A stretch of 64,000 bases of DNA from Citromicrobium bathyomarinum. GTDB lineage: Bacteria > Pseudomonadota > Alphaproteobacteria > Sphingomonadales > Sphingomonadaceae. Each line of letters starts with the position of its first letter. Positions within the stretch are counted from its first letter, which is position 1. The DNA lies in the NCBI RefSeq assembly GCF_021021475.1, contig NZ_JAINWL010000002.1, positions 186,001 through 250,000 on the forward strand, in the 5' to 3' direction. The notes below the pieces were generated by a model. That model saw only the letters and a list, made by a program, of their open reading frames with translations. It was not told the origin of the DNA and did not search any database. Below, piece by piece: positions 16,259 through 26,131 of the stretch. The translations under genes and the position numbers were made by a program.

Positions 16259-17290
16259 ATGCCCAAGACGATCAAGGTCTACACCGACGAAGATGCAAAT
16301 CCCGAACTGGTGCGCGGCAAGCCCGTCGCCATCATCGGCTATGGCAGCCAGGGTCGCGCCCACGCGATGAACCTGAAGGACAGCGGCTGCGAAGTCACCG
16401 TCGGCCTGCGCGACGGTTCGCCCACCGCCGCGAAAGCTCGCGCCGACGGCCTGACCGTGATGCCCGTTGCCGAAGCGGCCAAGGCCGCATCGCTGGTCGC
16501 GCTGCTGACCCCGGACATGAGCCACGAGACGATCTTCGCCTCCGAAATCGCCCCCAATCTGGAGCCGGGCGACGCAGTGCTGGTCGCGCACGGTTTCACC
16601 GTGCTGTACGAACGCATCCAGCCTGCCGCCGGTATCGACGTGATCTTGGTCGCGCCCAAGGGGCCGGGCGATCTGGTCCGCCGCGAATATGAGCGCGGCG
16701 CGGGCGTGCCCTGCCTGTTCGCGGTGCGCCAGGATGCGACCGGCGAAGCGCGCGAGCGGGCGCTGGCCTATGCCAGCCTGATCGGCGGAACCACCGCCGG
16801 TGCGATCGAGACCAGCTTCCGCGAGGAAACCGAGACCGATCTGTTCGGCGAACAGGCTGTTCTGTGCGGCGGCGCGACCGAGCTGGTCGCTGCCGGGTTC
16901 GAGACGCTGGTTAACGCCGGCTACCAGCCCGAGATCGCCTATTACGAGTGTCTCCACGAACTCAAGCTGATCGTCGACCTGCTGTACGAAGGCGGGTTCG
17001 AGAAGATGCACGAATTCGTCTCCGAAACCGCGATTTACGGCGATCTCGTCTCAGGTCCGCGTGTCATTAACGACGAAACGCGCGCGCGGATGAAGGACGT
17101 GCTGACCGACATTCAGGACGGCACCTTCGCGCGCAACTGGATCGCCGAAAACGAGGCCGGAAAGAAGAAGTACGACGAGATGCAGGCGGCCGATCTGTCG
17201 CACCAGATCGAAGCCACCGGCAAGGAACTGCGCGGCCTGATGTCGTGGTTGCAGTCCGACGAGAAGAAGAAGGAGCAAAAGGCCGCGTAA
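16259..17290 (+). CDS. ilvC: Ketol-acid reductoisomerase (class I)
   Basis: Isomerises and reduces acetolactate or acetohydroxybutyrate with NADPH. It has 343 residues, the short class I form with one C-terminal knotted domain. The Rossmann motif is [37 protein letters not shown] and the Mg-binding helix [16 protein letters not shown] are in place, as is [13 protein letters not shown]. It starts 12 bases after ilvD. The usual SQGHAHA is here SQGRAHA, a mild variation. Confidence 0.96.
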   Translation: MPKTIKVYTDEDANPELVRGKPVAIIGYGSQGRAHAMNLKDSGCEVTVGLRDGSPTAAKARADGLTVMPVAEAAKAASLVALLTPDMSHETIFASEIAPNLEPGDAVLVAHGFTVLYERIQPAAGIDVILVAPKGPGDLVRREYERGAGVPCLFAVRQDATGEARERALAYASLIGGTTAGAIETSFREETETDLFGEQAVLCGGATELVAAGFETLVNAGYQPEIAYYECLHELKLIVDLLYEGGFEKMHEFVSETAIYGDLVSGPRVINDETRARMKDVLTDIQDGTFARNWIAENEAGKKKYDEMQAADLSHQIEATGKELRGLMSWLQSDEKKKEQKAA

Positions 17291-17315
17291 GCGCGCCTTT
17301 GCCCAAGAGAAAGCC

Positions 17316-19025
17316 ATGAACACCATGACCCAGCCCATGCACAGTCCGCAAAGCCAGCCTGCCACCCGCACGGGTGCGCAGCTGGTAGTCGATACGCTGG
17401 CCGCGCTCGGCGTCGATTGCGTGTTCGGCTATCCCGGCGGCGCGATCATGCCTGTGTATGACGCGCTGCCGCAGGGCACCACGCGGCACATCCTGGTCCG
17501 GCACGAACAGGCCGCCGCCTTCGCTGCCGATGCTTATGGCCGGATCACCGGGCGCGCTGGCGTGTGCCTGGCGACCTCCGGCCCGGGCGCAACCAACCTG
17601 ATCACGGGAATCGCCAATGCCTATCTGGACTCGGTCCCGATGGTGGCGATCACCGGGCAGGTGCCCCAGACGCTGATGGGCACCGACGCGTTTCAGGAAA
17701 CCGACATCTTCGGCATGACCATGCCGATCGTGAAGCATTCGATCATCGTCCGCCGGCCCGAGGATATCCCCTCGGCCATGGCGGAAGCCTTCGCCATTGC
17801 AGAAGGGGGGCGCCCCGGCCCGGTGCTGGTCGACCTGCCCAAGGACGTGCAGCAGGCGGTGTGCGAACCCGGCGCGCTGCGGCGGCCCGAAGCCAATATC
17901 CTGCCCGCACCCACATCCGAATCGATTGCCGAGGCAGAACGCCTGATCGCCCGCGCGAAGAAGCCGCTGTTCTATCTGGGCGGCGGCGTCGCGCGCGCCA
18001 ATGCCAGCGAGATGGTCCGCCGGATCGTGGAGGAAAGCGGCATCCCCGCAGTCGCCACGCTGCAGGGCCTGGGCGTGCTGCCGCCGGAACACCCGGCGAT
18101 GCTGGGCATGCTGGGGATGCACGGCCACCGGCCTGCGAACATGGCGGTGCAGGAATGCGACCTTCTGATCGTGCTGGGTGCGCGGTTCGATGACCGGGCG
18201 ACCGGCAAGCTGGCCGAATTCGCGCCGCATGCCTCGGTCGTCCACATCGATGTCGATGCCGCCGAACTGGGCAAGCTGCGCTTCGCCCATGCGGCGGTGT
18301 GCGGCAATCTGAAGGCGAGCCTCGCCACGATCGACTTCGAGAAGGGCGAGATCGACGCGTGGACCCGCTCCACCGCCGAGACCCGCGAAAAGCATGCCCC
18401 GCGCTACGACGCGCCGGGCAACGGGATCTATGCGCCCGCGATGCTCAAGACCCTGTCGGAGCGGGTCGGCGACGATTTCGTGGTCGCCTGCGATGTCGGC
18501 CAGCACCAGATGTGGGTCGCCCAGCACTGCCGCTTCTCGCGTCCGCAGGCGCACCTGACCAGCGGCGGACTGGGGGCGATGGGCTTCGGCCTGCCCGCAG
18601 CGATCGGCGCCAAGCTGGCCGAACCCGACAGCCACGTCTTCGCGGTGTGCGGCGACGGGGGCTTCCAGATGAACATCCAGGAACTGGCGACCTTGCGCCG
18701 GTACCAGATCCCGGTGAAGATCCTGCTGCTCGACAATGCGATGCTGGGCTTGGTGCGCCAGTGGCAGGAGCTGTTCTTCGACGGGAATTATTCCGAGGTC
18801 GACCTGTCCGACAATCCCGACTTCGTCGAAGTCGCCAACGCCTTCGGCATCGAAGCCTTCGGAATCGAGCGCCGCGAGGAAGTGGACGGGGCGATCGACC
18901 GCCTGATCAACGCCCGCGGCCCGATCCTCGCCCATGTCCGGATCGACCCGGAAGAAAATGTCTGGCCGCTGGTGCCGCCGGGCAAATCGAATGCAGAAAT
19001 GATGGAGAAGCGCCATGACGCGTAA
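17316..19025 (+). CDS. ilvB: Acetolactate synthase, catalytic (large) subunit
   Basis: ThDP-dependent condensation of two pyruvates, or of pyruvate with 2-ketobutyrate. The 569 residues have the PYR domain (FGYPGGAIMPVYDAL, the catalytic Glu in VRHEQAAAFAADAYGR, ATSGPGATNLITGIANAYLD). The FAD/central domain includes LGARFDDRATGKL. The PP domain has the Mg/ThDP motif CGDGGFQMNIQELATL and NAMLGLVRQWQELFF. It overlaps the small subunit gene by 11 bases, which suggests coupled synthesis. Confidence 0.96.
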   Translation: MNTMTQPMHSPQSQPATRTGAQLVVDTLAALGVDCVFGYPGGAIMPVYDALPQGTTRHILVRHEQAAAFAADAYGRITGRAGVCLATSGPGATNLITGIANAYLDSVPMVAITGQVPQTLMGTDAFQETDIFGMTMPIVKHSIIVRRPEDIPSAMAEAFAIAEGGRPGPVLVDLPKDVQQAVCEPGALRRPEANILPAPTSESIAEAERLIARAKKPLFYLGGGVARANASEMVRRIVEESGIPAVATLQGLGVLPPEHPAMLGMLGMHGHRPANMAVQECDLLIVLGARFDDRATGKLAEFAPHASVVHIDVDAAELGKLRFAHAAVCGNLKASLATIDFEKGEIDAWTRSTAETREKHAPRYDAPGNGIYAPAMLKTLSERVGDDFVVACDVGQHQMWVAQHCRFSRPQAHLTSGGLGAMGFGLPAAIGAKLAEPDSHVFAVCGDGGFQMNIQELATLRRYQIPVKILLLDNAMLGLVRQWQELFFDGNYSEVDLSDNPDFVEVANAFGIEAFGIERREEVDGAIDRLINARGPILAHVRIDPEENVWPLVPPGKSNAEMMEKRHDA

Positions 19026-19308
19026 CACCCCGAGCCTTGAGCATATCCGCATCGAATTCGCGTGCGAGGAAGGCGCGCTTCGCCGGACGCTCGGCGTGAT
19101 CGAGGCGCGCGGTTTTTCCGTCCGCTCCATGCAGATGGGCAGCGACGGGGACCGCGCGGTGATGACCCTCGCGCTCGCGCCGATGGACCCGTCCCGCAGG
19201 ATCGACACGCTGCTGCGCCAGCTGGACCGGGTTTACGCGGTCGAAAACGCCATTCACCTGAGCAATGACACGCGCGTAGCGGAGGTCGTCCATGTCGCAA
19301 ACGGATGA
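19015..19308 (+). CDS. ilvN: Short acetolactate synthase regulatory subunit (single ACT domain)
   Basis: Regulatory partner of the synthase, expected to bind valine and boost activity. It is only 97 residues: one ACT domain (RIEFACEEGALRRTLGVIEA, then GFSVRSMQM). It lacks the C-terminal domain of typical IlvN/IlvH (about 160-170 residues), so it resembles the short IlvM of enterics. It overlaps ilvB by 11 bases and leuA by 17, both ends tightly coupled. Valine feedback may therefore be weak or altered, an inference by analogy with IlvM-type enzymes. Confidence 0.85.
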   Translation: MTRNTPSLEHIRIEFACEEGALRRTLGVIEARGFSVRSMQMGSDGDRAVMTLALAPMDPSRRIDTLLRQLDRVYAVENAIHLSNDTRVAEVVHVANG

Positions 19309-20857
19309 GGCGCAGCCGCGCCAGATCGCAATTTTCGATACGTCGCTGCGCGATGGCGAGCAGGCGCCCGGCTTCTCGATGAACACCACGCAGAAGCTGA
19401 AGCTGGCGCATGCGCTGCGCAAGCTGAAGGTGGATGTGATGGAGGTCGGCTTCGCCGCCGCCTCGCCCGGCGATGCCGAGGCGATCCACGCGATCGCCAG
19501 CGAGATCGGCTACCTGCCCGATGCGCCCATGCTGTGTTCGCTCTCGCGCGCAATGGAAGGTGACATCATCGCCGCCGAACGCGCGCTGGGCCCGGCCAAG
19601 CGCAGCCGCCTGCACCTGTTCTTCGGCACCAGCGACCTGCACCTGGCGGCCAAGCACAAGATGGAAAAGCCCGAAGCGCTCGCCACGATCGAGCGCGCGC
19701 TGAAGATGGCCAAGGGCCGCTTTACCGAAATCGAGTTCTCCGCCGAAGACGCGCTGCGCACCGATCCCGCGTTCCTGAAGGAAGCGCTGGAATGCGCCGC
19801 CGCCGCAGGGGCCGACGTGCTCAACGTGCCCGACACGGTGGGCTATACCTCGCCGGAAGAAATCTACGCGCTGTTCGCGGACCTGACCGCCAATGTCGCG
19901 CGGCCCGGTCATGTGGTCTTCTCGACCCACAATCACAACGACCTGGGCATGGCGGTGGCCAACAGCCTGGCCGCAGTGCGCGGCGGTGCGGGGCAGGTCG
20001 AATGCACGATCAACGGGATCGGCGAGCGGGCGGGCAACTGCGCGTTGGAAGAAGTGGTGATGGCGCTCAAGACGCGGCCCGATCACTACCGGGCGACCAG
20101 CGGAGTCGAGACGCGCGAGATTTTCGCGGTCAGCCGCCTGCTGGGCGAGGTCACCGGCAATGCTCCGCCGCGCAACAAGGCGATCGTCGGGCGCAACGCC
20201 TTCGCGCACGAGGCGGGCATCCACCAGCACGGCGTGCTGGCCGACCGCCGCACCTACGAGATCATGAGCCCGGAAGACATCGGCCTGCCGTCCAACGCGC
20301 TGGTACTGGGCAAGCACTCGGGCAAGCATGCGCTGAAGGCGCGGCTGGAGGCGCTGGGCCAGGGCGAGGTGGGCGATAACCGGTTCGAGAAGCTCTATGC
20401 CGATTTCAAGCGGCTCGCCGATACCAAGCGCGAAGTGACCGACAACGACCTGTGCGATCTGCTGGCCGAAGACGGCCGCGGCCACGCGTGGGAGCTGGTC
20501 CGGGTGGAAATGCGCACCGGGACCAAGGCCAACGACCGGCCCACCGCCAAGGTCACGCTCGACCACCGCACGCGCGGCCGCCTGACCACGATCGGCCACG
20601 GCACCGGCCCGTTCGAGGCGCTGACCGATGCCTTCTGCGTCGCCGCAGAGGTGAAGCACGGCACGCTGGAAAGCGTCGATGCGCACCAGCTTAGCCGAGA
20701 GATGGAGATCGAGGTCGGCCTGCTGGTCGATGGCGTGGCGATTTCGGGCCGCAGCCAGCACACCGACGTCGTCATCGCCGCCGCCGAAGCCCTGCTGGCG
20801 GCGTTCAACAATCACGAGCGGCTGTCGCACGCCGCGAACTTCGCCGACGCGGCTTAA
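19292..20857 (+). CDS. leuA: 2-Isopropylmalate synthase
   Basis: Commits 2-ketoisovalerate to leucine by condensation with acetyl-CoA. The 521-residue DRE-TIM metallolyase opens with [17 protein letters not shown]. It has the metal-binding [39 protein letters not shown], and a C-terminal LeuA dimer/allosteric domain (about 380-510) that binds leucine. ATG 19292 overlaps ilvN. It links the valine branch to the leucine branch inside one transcript. Confidence 0.95.
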   Translation: MSQTDEAQPRQIAIFDTSLRDGEQAPGFSMNTTQKLKLAHALRKLKVDVMEVGFAAASPGDAEAIHAIASEIGYLPDAPMLCSLSRAMEGDIIAAERALGPAKRSRLHLFFGTSDLHLAAKHKMEKPEALATIERALKMAKGRFTEIEFSAEDALRTDPAFLKEALECAAAAGADVLNVPDTVGYTSPEEIYALFADLTANVARPGHVVFSTHNHNDLGMAVANSLAAVRGGAGQVECTINGIGERAGNCALEEVVMALKTRPDHYRATSGVETREIFAVSRLLGEVTGNAPPRNKAIVGRNAFAHEAGIHQHGVLADRRTYEIMSPEDIGLPSNALVLGKHSGKHALKARLEALGQGEVGDNRFEKLYADFKRLADTKREVTDNDLCDLLAEDGRGHAWELVRVEMRTGTKANDRPTAKVTLDHRTRGRLTTIGHGTGPFEALTDAFCVAAEVKHGTLESVDAHQLSREMEIEVGLLVDGVAISGRSQHTDVVIAAAEALLAAFNNHERLSHAANFADAA

Positions 20858-20867
20858 GGGTATCGCA

Positions 20868-22292
20868 ATGTCTGCCCCCCGATCTCTGTTCGACAAGCTG
20901 TGGGACACACATGTCGTCGTCCCCGAAAGCGAGGACGCGCCTGCGATCCTCTTCATCGACCTGCACCTGGTACACGAGGTCACCTCGCCGCAGGCCTTCG
21001 CCGTGCTGGAAGAGCGCGGGCTCAAGGTCCGCCGACCCGACCTGACGCAGGCGACGCTCGACCACTCGACGCCGACGCTGCCTGCGGGCGCTGACGGGCG
21101 GCTGCCCTACGCCACCGAAGCGGCAGAACGCCAAGTCCACCAGCTGGAGGCGAATTGCGCGAAGCATGGCATCGACCTGCTCGGGCTCGACGATGCGCGG
21201 CGCGGGATCGTCCACGTGATCGGCCCGGAAATGGGCCTGACGCAGCCGGGCAAGACGATCGTGTGCGGCGACAGCCATACCTCCACGCATGGAGCCTTCG
21301 GCGCGCTCGCCTTCGGGATCGGCACGACCGAGGTCGGCCATGTGCTCGCCACGCAATGCGTCCTCCAGCGCAAGCCGAAGAGTATGCGGATCACGTTCGA
21401 GGGTGCGTTGTCGCCCGGGGTCGGCGCGAAGGACATGGCGCTGGCGATGATCGCGCAGATCGGCGCCGACGGCGGCCAAGGCTACGCGGTCGAATTCGCT
21501 GGCGAAGCGGTCGAGGCGCTGTCGATGGAAGGCCGGATGACCCTGTGCAACATGGCGATCGAGGCCGGTGCGCGCGTGGGCATGATTGCCCCCGACGAAA
21601 CCACCTTCGCCTACCTCGAAGGGCGCGAGCGCGCTCCGCAGGGCGAGGATTGGGACGCGGCGGTTGCCCGCTGGCGCGAGCTGCCCTCCGATCCCGATGC
21701 GAGCTTCGACAAGGAAGTCACCGTCGACGCCGCCGCGATCCGCTCGATGATCACCTACGGCGTCTCTCCCGATGCCGCCGCGCCCGTCACCGGCAACGCG
21801 CCTGCGCCCGCGAACGATTCCGAACGCGAGGCGGCGGAATATATGCGCTTCGCCGCCGACCGGCCCTTCGCCGAGGCGAAGGTCGACCGCGTGTTCATCG
21901 GCAGCTGCACCAATTCGCGCCTGTCCGACCTGCGCGAAGCCGCCGAGGTCATGCGCGGGCGCACAGTGGCAGACGGTGTCACCGCGCTGATCGTGCCCGG
22001 CTCCGAAGCGATCCGTCAGCAGGCCGAGGCCGAAGGGCTGGACGCGATCTTCACCGACGCAGGGGCCGAATGGCGCCTGCCCGGCTGTTCGATGTGCATC
22101 GCGATGAACGGCGATCAGGGCGCGCCTGGCGAACTGGTCGTCTCGACCTCCAACCGCAACTTTGTCGGTCGCCAGGGCAAGGGCGTACGCACCGTCCTCG
22201 CTGGACCGGCGACCGCCGCCGCCTGCGCCATCGCGGGCCATATCGCCGACCCATCGCAATATATCAGCACGGAGGCGCGCGATGCAGCCTGA
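20868..22292 (+). CDS. leuC: 3-Isopropylmalate dehydratase large subunit
   Basis: Aconitase-family Fe-S enzyme that isomerises 2- to 3-isopropylmalate together with LeuD. It has 474 residues; cluster ligands are seen in [13 protein letters not shown] and [10 protein letters not shown], and the substrate loop in [23 protein letters not shown] 20868 opens with [16 protein letters not shown], the usual LeuC N-terminus, 10 bases after leuA. It overlaps leuD by 11 bases. Confidence 0.96.
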   Translation: MSAPRSLFDKLWDTHVVVPESEDAPAILFIDLHLVHEVTSPQAFAVLEERGLKVRRPDLTQATLDHSTPTLPAGADGRLPYATEAAERQVHQLEANCAKHGIDLLGLDDARRGIVHVIGPEMGLTQPGKTIVCGDSHTSTHGAFGALAFGIGTTEVGHVLATQCVLQRKPKSMRITFEGALSPGVGAKDMALAMIAQIGADGGQGYAVEFAGEAVEALSMEGRMTLCNMAIEAGARVGMIAPDETTFAYLEGRERAPQGEDWDAAVARWRELPSDPDASFDKEVTVDAAAIRSMITYGVSPDAAAPVTGNAPAPANDSEREAAEYMRFAADRPFAEAKVDRVFIGSCTNSRLSDLREAAEVMRGRTVADGVTALIVPGSEAIRQQAEAEGLDAIFTDAGAEWRLPGCSMCIAMNGDQGAPGELVVSTSNRNFVGRQGKGVRTVLAGPATAAACAIAGHIADPSQYISTEARDAA

Positions 22293-22860
22293 TCCGTTCA
22301 AGCGGCTGGAGGCACGCACGCTGGTGGTGCGCCAGAGTAATATCGACACCGACCAGATCATTCCCGCCCGCTTCCTCACAACCACCACGCGTGAGGGGCT
22401 GGGCGCGAACGCCTTCTACGACTGGCGCTACACCGGTGACGATCAGCCCAAGAACGCTTCGCCCTTCCCGGTCGCAGGTGCAAGCGACAGGCAGGTGCTG
22501 GTGGCAGGGCCGAACTTCGGCTGCGGCTCCTCGCGCGAGCACGCACCGTGGGCGCTGCTCGACTACGGCTTTCGCGCGGTGGTCAGCTCGGACATTGCCG
22601 ATATCTTCAAGAGCAACTCGCTCAAGAACGGCCTGCTGCCGGTCGAGGTCGATGCCGAAACCCACGCCGCGCTGCTTGAACGGCCCGGCGTTGCCATCGC
22701 CATCGATCTGGAAGAGTGCACCCTGACGACCGAGGACGGCATCGAAGCCAGCTTCACGGTCGAGCCCTTCGCCCGCCGCTGCCTGCTCGACGGGGTCGAT
22801 CCGCTTGGCCATATCCTCGCGCACGACGCGCAGATCACCGCATACGAGGCCGCCGCGTGA
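22282..22860 (+). CDS. leuD: 3-Isopropylmalate dehydratase small subunit
   Basis: Swivel domain of the isomerase, 192 residues, with [30 protein letters not shown] and [16 protein letters not shown] 22282 overlaps the leuC end, and its stop overlaps the leuB start (GTGA). Longer upstream starts lie inside leuC and add unconserved residues. Confidence 0.96.
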   Translation: MQPDPFKRLEARTLVVRQSNIDTDQIIPARFLTTTTREGLGANAFYDWRYTGDDQPKNASPFPVAGASDRQVLVAGPNFGCGSSREHAPWALLDYGFRAVVSSDIADIFKSNSLKNGLLPVEVDAETHAALLERPGVAIAIDLEECTLTTEDGIEASFTVEPFARRCLLDGVDPLGHILAHDAQITAYEAAA

Positions 22861-23936
22861 CCCATAAAATCGTACTCCTCCCCGGCGACGGGATCGGCCC
22901 CGAAGTCGCTGCCGCCGCGCGTGCCGTGCTCGAAGCGGTCGCGGCGGAGCATGAGCTCTCGCTCGCCTTCACCACCCATGATTTCGGCGGCTGCGCGATC
23001 GACGCGCATGGCGATCCCTTTCCCGAAGAGACGAAATCTGCCTGCCTCTCTGCCGATGCGGTGTTCCTCGGTGCGGTCGGCGGACCCAAGTGGGAAGGCG
23101 GCGGCCCGCGCCCCGAGGCGGGCCTGCTGGCGCTGCGTACCGAGCTGGGCACCTTCGCCAACCTGCGACCGATTACCCTGTTCGACGGCCTCGAAGCGCT
23201 ATCGCCGCTCAAGCCGGAACGGGTCGCGGGGACCGATCTGCTGATCGTGCGCGAACTGACCGGAGGCATCTATTTCGGCAAGCGGCAGGAAGGCGACGAG
23301 AACGCCACAGACGAATGCGCCTATTCGCGCAGCGAGGTGGAGCGGATCGCCCGGATCGCCTTCGAAGCCGCGCGCGGCCGTGATGGCCGGGTGACCTCGG
23401 TCGACAAGGCCAACGTACTCGCGACCAGCCGCTTGTGGCGCAAGACCGTGGTCGCGCTGCGCGATGCGGAATTCCCCGATGTCGCGCTCGACCACGTGCT
23501 GGTCGACGCGATGGCGATGAAGCTGATCGAGCGCCCGTCTGCCTTCGACGTCATCCTGACCGAGAACATGTTTGGCGATATTTTGAGCGATGAGGCTTCG
23601 GTGATCGCGGGTTCGATCGGGCTCGCGCCGTCGGCCTCGCTCGGCCTCACCCATGGCGGGCTGTTCGAGCCCATTCATGGCTCCGCGCCCGATATAGCCG
23701 GGCAGGGCAAGGCCAACCCGATCGGAGCGATCCTGAGTGCGGCAATGTTGCTGCGCCACGCGCTGGGCGAGGAAGCGGCCGCAGCAACGATCGAACGCGC
23801 GGTCGCCAAATGTCTCGCCGAGGGTGTGAGCACCGCCGATGTCGGCGGCAACGCGACCACGCAGGAGGTCGCGCAGGCCATATGCGAACGGATTCGCGAA
23901 GCTGCCCCCAGCATCCCCCTTGCAGGCACAGCATAG
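22857..23936 (+). CDS. leuB: 3-Isopropylmalate dehydrogenase
   Basis: NAD-dependent oxidative decarboxylation of 3-isopropylmalate, the last dedicated leucine step before transamination. It has 359 residues: KIVLLPGDGIGPEV, FGGCAIDAHGDPFP, RELTGGIYFGKR, TSVDKANVLATSRLWR, and the metal ligands in TENMFGDILSDEASVIAGSIG. The GTG start at 22857 overlaps the leuD stop; an earlier frame extension lies inside leuD. It ends the operon 31 bases before tRNA-Thr. Confidence 0.95.
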   Translation: MTHKIVLLPGDGIGPEVAAAARAVLEAVAAEHELSLAFTTHDFGGCAIDAHGDPFPEETKSACLSADAVFLGAVGGPKWEGGGPRPEAGLLALRTELGTFANLRPITLFDGLEALSPLKPERVAGTDLLIVRELTGGIYFGKRQEGDENATDECAYSRSEVERIARIAFEAARGRDGRVTSVDKANVLATSRLWRKTVVALRDAEFPDVALDHVLVDAMAMKLIERPSAFDVILTENMFGDILSDEASVIAGSIGLAPSASLGLTHGGLFEPIHGSAPDIAGQGKANPIGAILSAAMLLRHALGEEAAAATIERAVAKCLAEGVSTADVGGNATTQEVAQAICERIREAAPSIPLAGTA

Positions 23937-23967
23937 CGAGGATAAGGGGCGTCCCTCCAAGCGACAT

Positions 23968-24043
23968 GCCGCTTTAGCTCAGTTGGTAGAGCACATCATT
24001 CGTAATGATGGGGTCACGTGTTCGAGTCACGTAAGCGGCACCA
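23968..24043 (+). tRNA. tRNA-Thr (CGT)
   Basis: A 76-base cloverleaf: acceptor GCCGCTT/AAGCGGC, D-arm AGCTCAGTTGGTAGAGC, anticodon loop ATTCGTAAT with CGT, T-arm GTCACGTGTTCGAGTCAC-like, discriminator A and encoded CCA. A degenerate copy of its 3' half lies at 25871-25920. Confidence 0.96.
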
Positions 24044-24365
24044 CCATCCTCAGCTTGTCCACGCGCCATTGTAACGCGAAGAGACGTTCGGCTGGTCCCG
24101 CGTGTGGGACTGGACTGGTAGGCGTTATTCATGGCTGACGTGCGAAAAGCCTGTCAGGGTTAGGTTTCGCCGCCGATGTCGTCTGTTGGGCCGACTGCCG
24201 ACTGTCAGGTTTTTCTCACTAGGCTGGCCAAACGAGACGTTCTAACCACCGAGCATCTTGATGGAATGTCATTGATCACCAGACGGGACTGCATCACGCA
24301 TGGCAGCAGCAAATGGCGGCGATTGGCACCCCTTTGCGCACATCAGCGAAAAGGAAGGCTCCACG
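24044..24365. other. Gene-free start of the tRNA-Thr-associated insert
   Basis: This 322-base stretch directly follows the tRNA-Thr CCA and is less GC-rich than the ilv-leu block. I find no integrase fragment, no repeat and no convincing coding frame. It is the left end of the interval bounded by the tRNA gene and its partial copy. Confidence 0.5.
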
Positions 24366-25076
24366 ATGGCCCGACGGACATTCGGGCAAGGTGTTTTAGG
24401 CCTGCTGGGTGGCGTTGCGTTTGCTGCGCTTTCCGGATGCCGCCTGTTTGGAGGGAACAGCTACCGCTTCCGCATGACGGTGCAGGTGGAGACGCCCGGT
24501 GGGGTGCGCACGGGTTCATCGGTCTATGAAGTCGGCGCCGGGAACAAGGTCGCGATCACGCGCGAAATGGCTACTCGCGGCTGGTCGGTGAAAGGTGAGG
24601 CGGTCGCGGTCGACCTTCCAGGCGGAAGAACCCTGTTCGCGGTGCGCAGGACGGGTGCGCATTTTCGCGACCTGATGGGGCTGTCGATGAATACCCTCCA
24701 TCCGAACTTTCGCGGCACCGGCTATGATGTGGTCGAGGTGGCAAAGGAACTGGCGCATGGCGAGTATCCCGGCCCTGGCGAGGTGGCGCGGGAAGACTAT
24801 CCGCTGCTGGTAACTTTCGGCGACATCGCCGATCCGGCCAGCGTTGTCCGGGTCGAGCCGGACGCGCTTGCCACCCATTTCGGCGAGGGCGTGACGCTGC
24901 GCTGCATCACCGTCGAGTTGACAGACGATCCGGTGACCACGGGGATAGAGAAAAGGCTGGGGTGGTTGCCTTCCCACGTAGGAACTCTCGTGCGCCAGCC
25001 AACGGACTTGCCGATAGGCGAAATGCCGATTGAACAGCGCTTAATCCGGACCGATTTCCGCTACGGAGATGCGTGA
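24366..25076 (+). CDS. Hypothetical lipoprotein in the tRNA-Thr insert
   Basis: A 236-residue protein with N-terminal MARRTFGQGVLGLLGGVAFA and the lipobox ALSGC, so it is probably lipid-anchored. The mature part is a soluble beta-rich domain (YRFRMTVQVETPGGVRTGSS, then GEAVAVDLPGGRTLFAVRR, then HPNFRGTGYDVVEVAKEL). I do not recognise a catalytic motif. The ATG at 24366 gives a clean signal peptide; an upstream start adds 22 polar residues in front of it. It is the only intact gene in the interval between the tRNA and its copy. Confidence 0.7.
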   Translation: MARRTFGQGVLGLLGGVAFAALSGCRLFGGNSYRFRMTVQVETPGGVRTGSSVYEVGAGNKVAITREMATRGWSVKGEAVAVDLPGGRTLFAVRRTGAHFRDLMGLSMNTLHPNFRGTGYDVVEVAKELAHGEYPGPGEVAREDYPLLVTFGDIADPASVVRVEPDALATHFGEGVTLRCITVELTDDPVTTGIEKRLGWLPSHVGTLVRQPTDLPIGEMPIEQRLIRTDFRYGDA

Positions 25077-25139
25077 TCTGTAGTGTGCGGCACACGGGCT
25101 GCTATGGCCGATCTTGGGCGGCTTGCTGACCTTCCGCTT

Positions 25140-25753
25140 TTGGCAATCGAACTCGCTCATGCGGATGTTCGGCTTTGGCACTCAACTGTTGGCTCGCCAA
25201 TCGCGGCATTGCCGCGTTCATTTTCAAATACCGACTGGAACCGACGCCCGAGCCGCTCGATGCCTTTCGCTGTACGATGATCCAGAGATTCGCTGTCGCC
25301 GCTGCGGGGGGCCCTGAGCTATCGATTCCTTCATCCGCTGTTGCGGATGCACAGGCGGCTATCCGCATGGTCCGAAAATCCGCGACGGATTGGAATATCG
25401 TTCCCCACCGTGTTGGTTTCCTGGGCTTTTCTGTAGGCCCGATCGCCGGGATCGAAACAGTGGTTAACGCCGATGCGGAGACGATGCCTGACTTGATGGC
25501 TGCAATCTACCCGGCAATGGGGCGTGTTGCCGTGACGCAAAACGCCCCACCGCTTTTCGCCGCCATCGCCGCTGACGACCCGTTATGGCGTTCACGAGAG
25601 TTCGGCCTCGTTCAGGGATGGCTCGAGGCTGGTCGGTCCGCGGAACTCCATTGCTATCGCGACGGAGGCCACGGCTTCGGAATGGGAACGCCGCAGACTA
25701 CAAGCGCATGGTGGCTGGACTCGATTGATAGATGGATGCGTAGTTTGGGTTGA
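25140..25753 (+). pseudogene. Decayed alpha/beta hydrolase (acetyl-esterase-like)
   Basis: The open part (about 25175-25753) resembles the C-terminal two thirds of a dienelactone hydrolase/esterase: NRGIAAFIFKYRLEP, AAIRMVRKSATDWNIVPHRV, GFLGFSVGP and the His in YRDGGHGFGMG. The N-terminal strands with the oxyanion-hole glycines are missing, and similarity appears to continue in another frame upstream. The nucleophile elbow reads GFSVGP instead of GxSxGG. Truncation plus motif loss suggest a pseudogene. A short functional protein cannot be excluded. Confidence 0.6.
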
Positions 25754-25870
25754 TGCCAACCGGACGGCAGCTTTGGGGCACTGCCGAGCACCTACGGATG
25801 GTCTTAAGTGGGGTGCAAAGCTGACGGAAGTGAGGTTGCCGGAGGTTGCTTGCGCCAGGCCCACAGGGCC

Positions 25871-25920
25871 AATGATTCCGTAACGATGGGGTCACGTGTG
25901 CAAGTCACGAAAGCGGCACC
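25871..25920 (+). repeat. Degenerate copy of the tRNA-Thr 3' half (candidate att remnant)
   Basis: From the anticodon arm to CCA this stretch matches the tRNA-Thr at 23994-24043 with only a few changes. GATGGGGTCACGTGT is identical, the T-loop is altered (TTCGAG to TGCAAG), and AAGCGGCACCA is retained at the end. The 5' half is absent, so it cannot be a tRNA gene. Intact tRNA on one side and a 3' copy on the other is the footprint left by integrases that use tRNA 3' ends. Confidence 0.7.
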
Positions 25921-26018
25921 ACTATTCTTCGACGGCACATCGCTCAGCATAGTTGCCATCGGGCGCGAGGCGCTTTCAGCGTGGGATCGCTGAAACCTGG
26001 TGTAATCTCAGCGAGATT

Positions 26019-26036
26019 GCACATACATGTTTGTGC
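26019..26036. promoter_or_regulatory. Operator-like palindrome upstream of the MarR gene
   Basis: GCACATACATGTTTGTGC is an 18-base inverted repeat with a single mismatched pair, about 95 bases before the marR start. MarR proteins typically bind such sites and repress themselves. The ACATGTATATGCATG patch before the aldehyde dehydrogenase (about 26632-26648) shares the ACATGTA core. Confidence 0.45.
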
Positions 26037-26131
26037 GTGTAGGTTGAGCCAGAGATGATCCGCAGGCATTACCGGCCCGGGCTTTGTGCAACAGCCGGGT
26101 ATCGAGGCATGGCCGAGCACATGATGGCCCG

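Noticed and set aside
14489-17011. Very long open frame antisense to ilvD and ilvC
   Set aside because: In GC-rich coding DNA antisense frames stay open by codon bias. It has no motifs, and the sense genes are certain.
25871-25920. Second functional tRNA-Thr gene
   Set aside because: The acceptor 5' strand and D-arm are absent and the T-loop is altered. Only the 3' half is recognisable.
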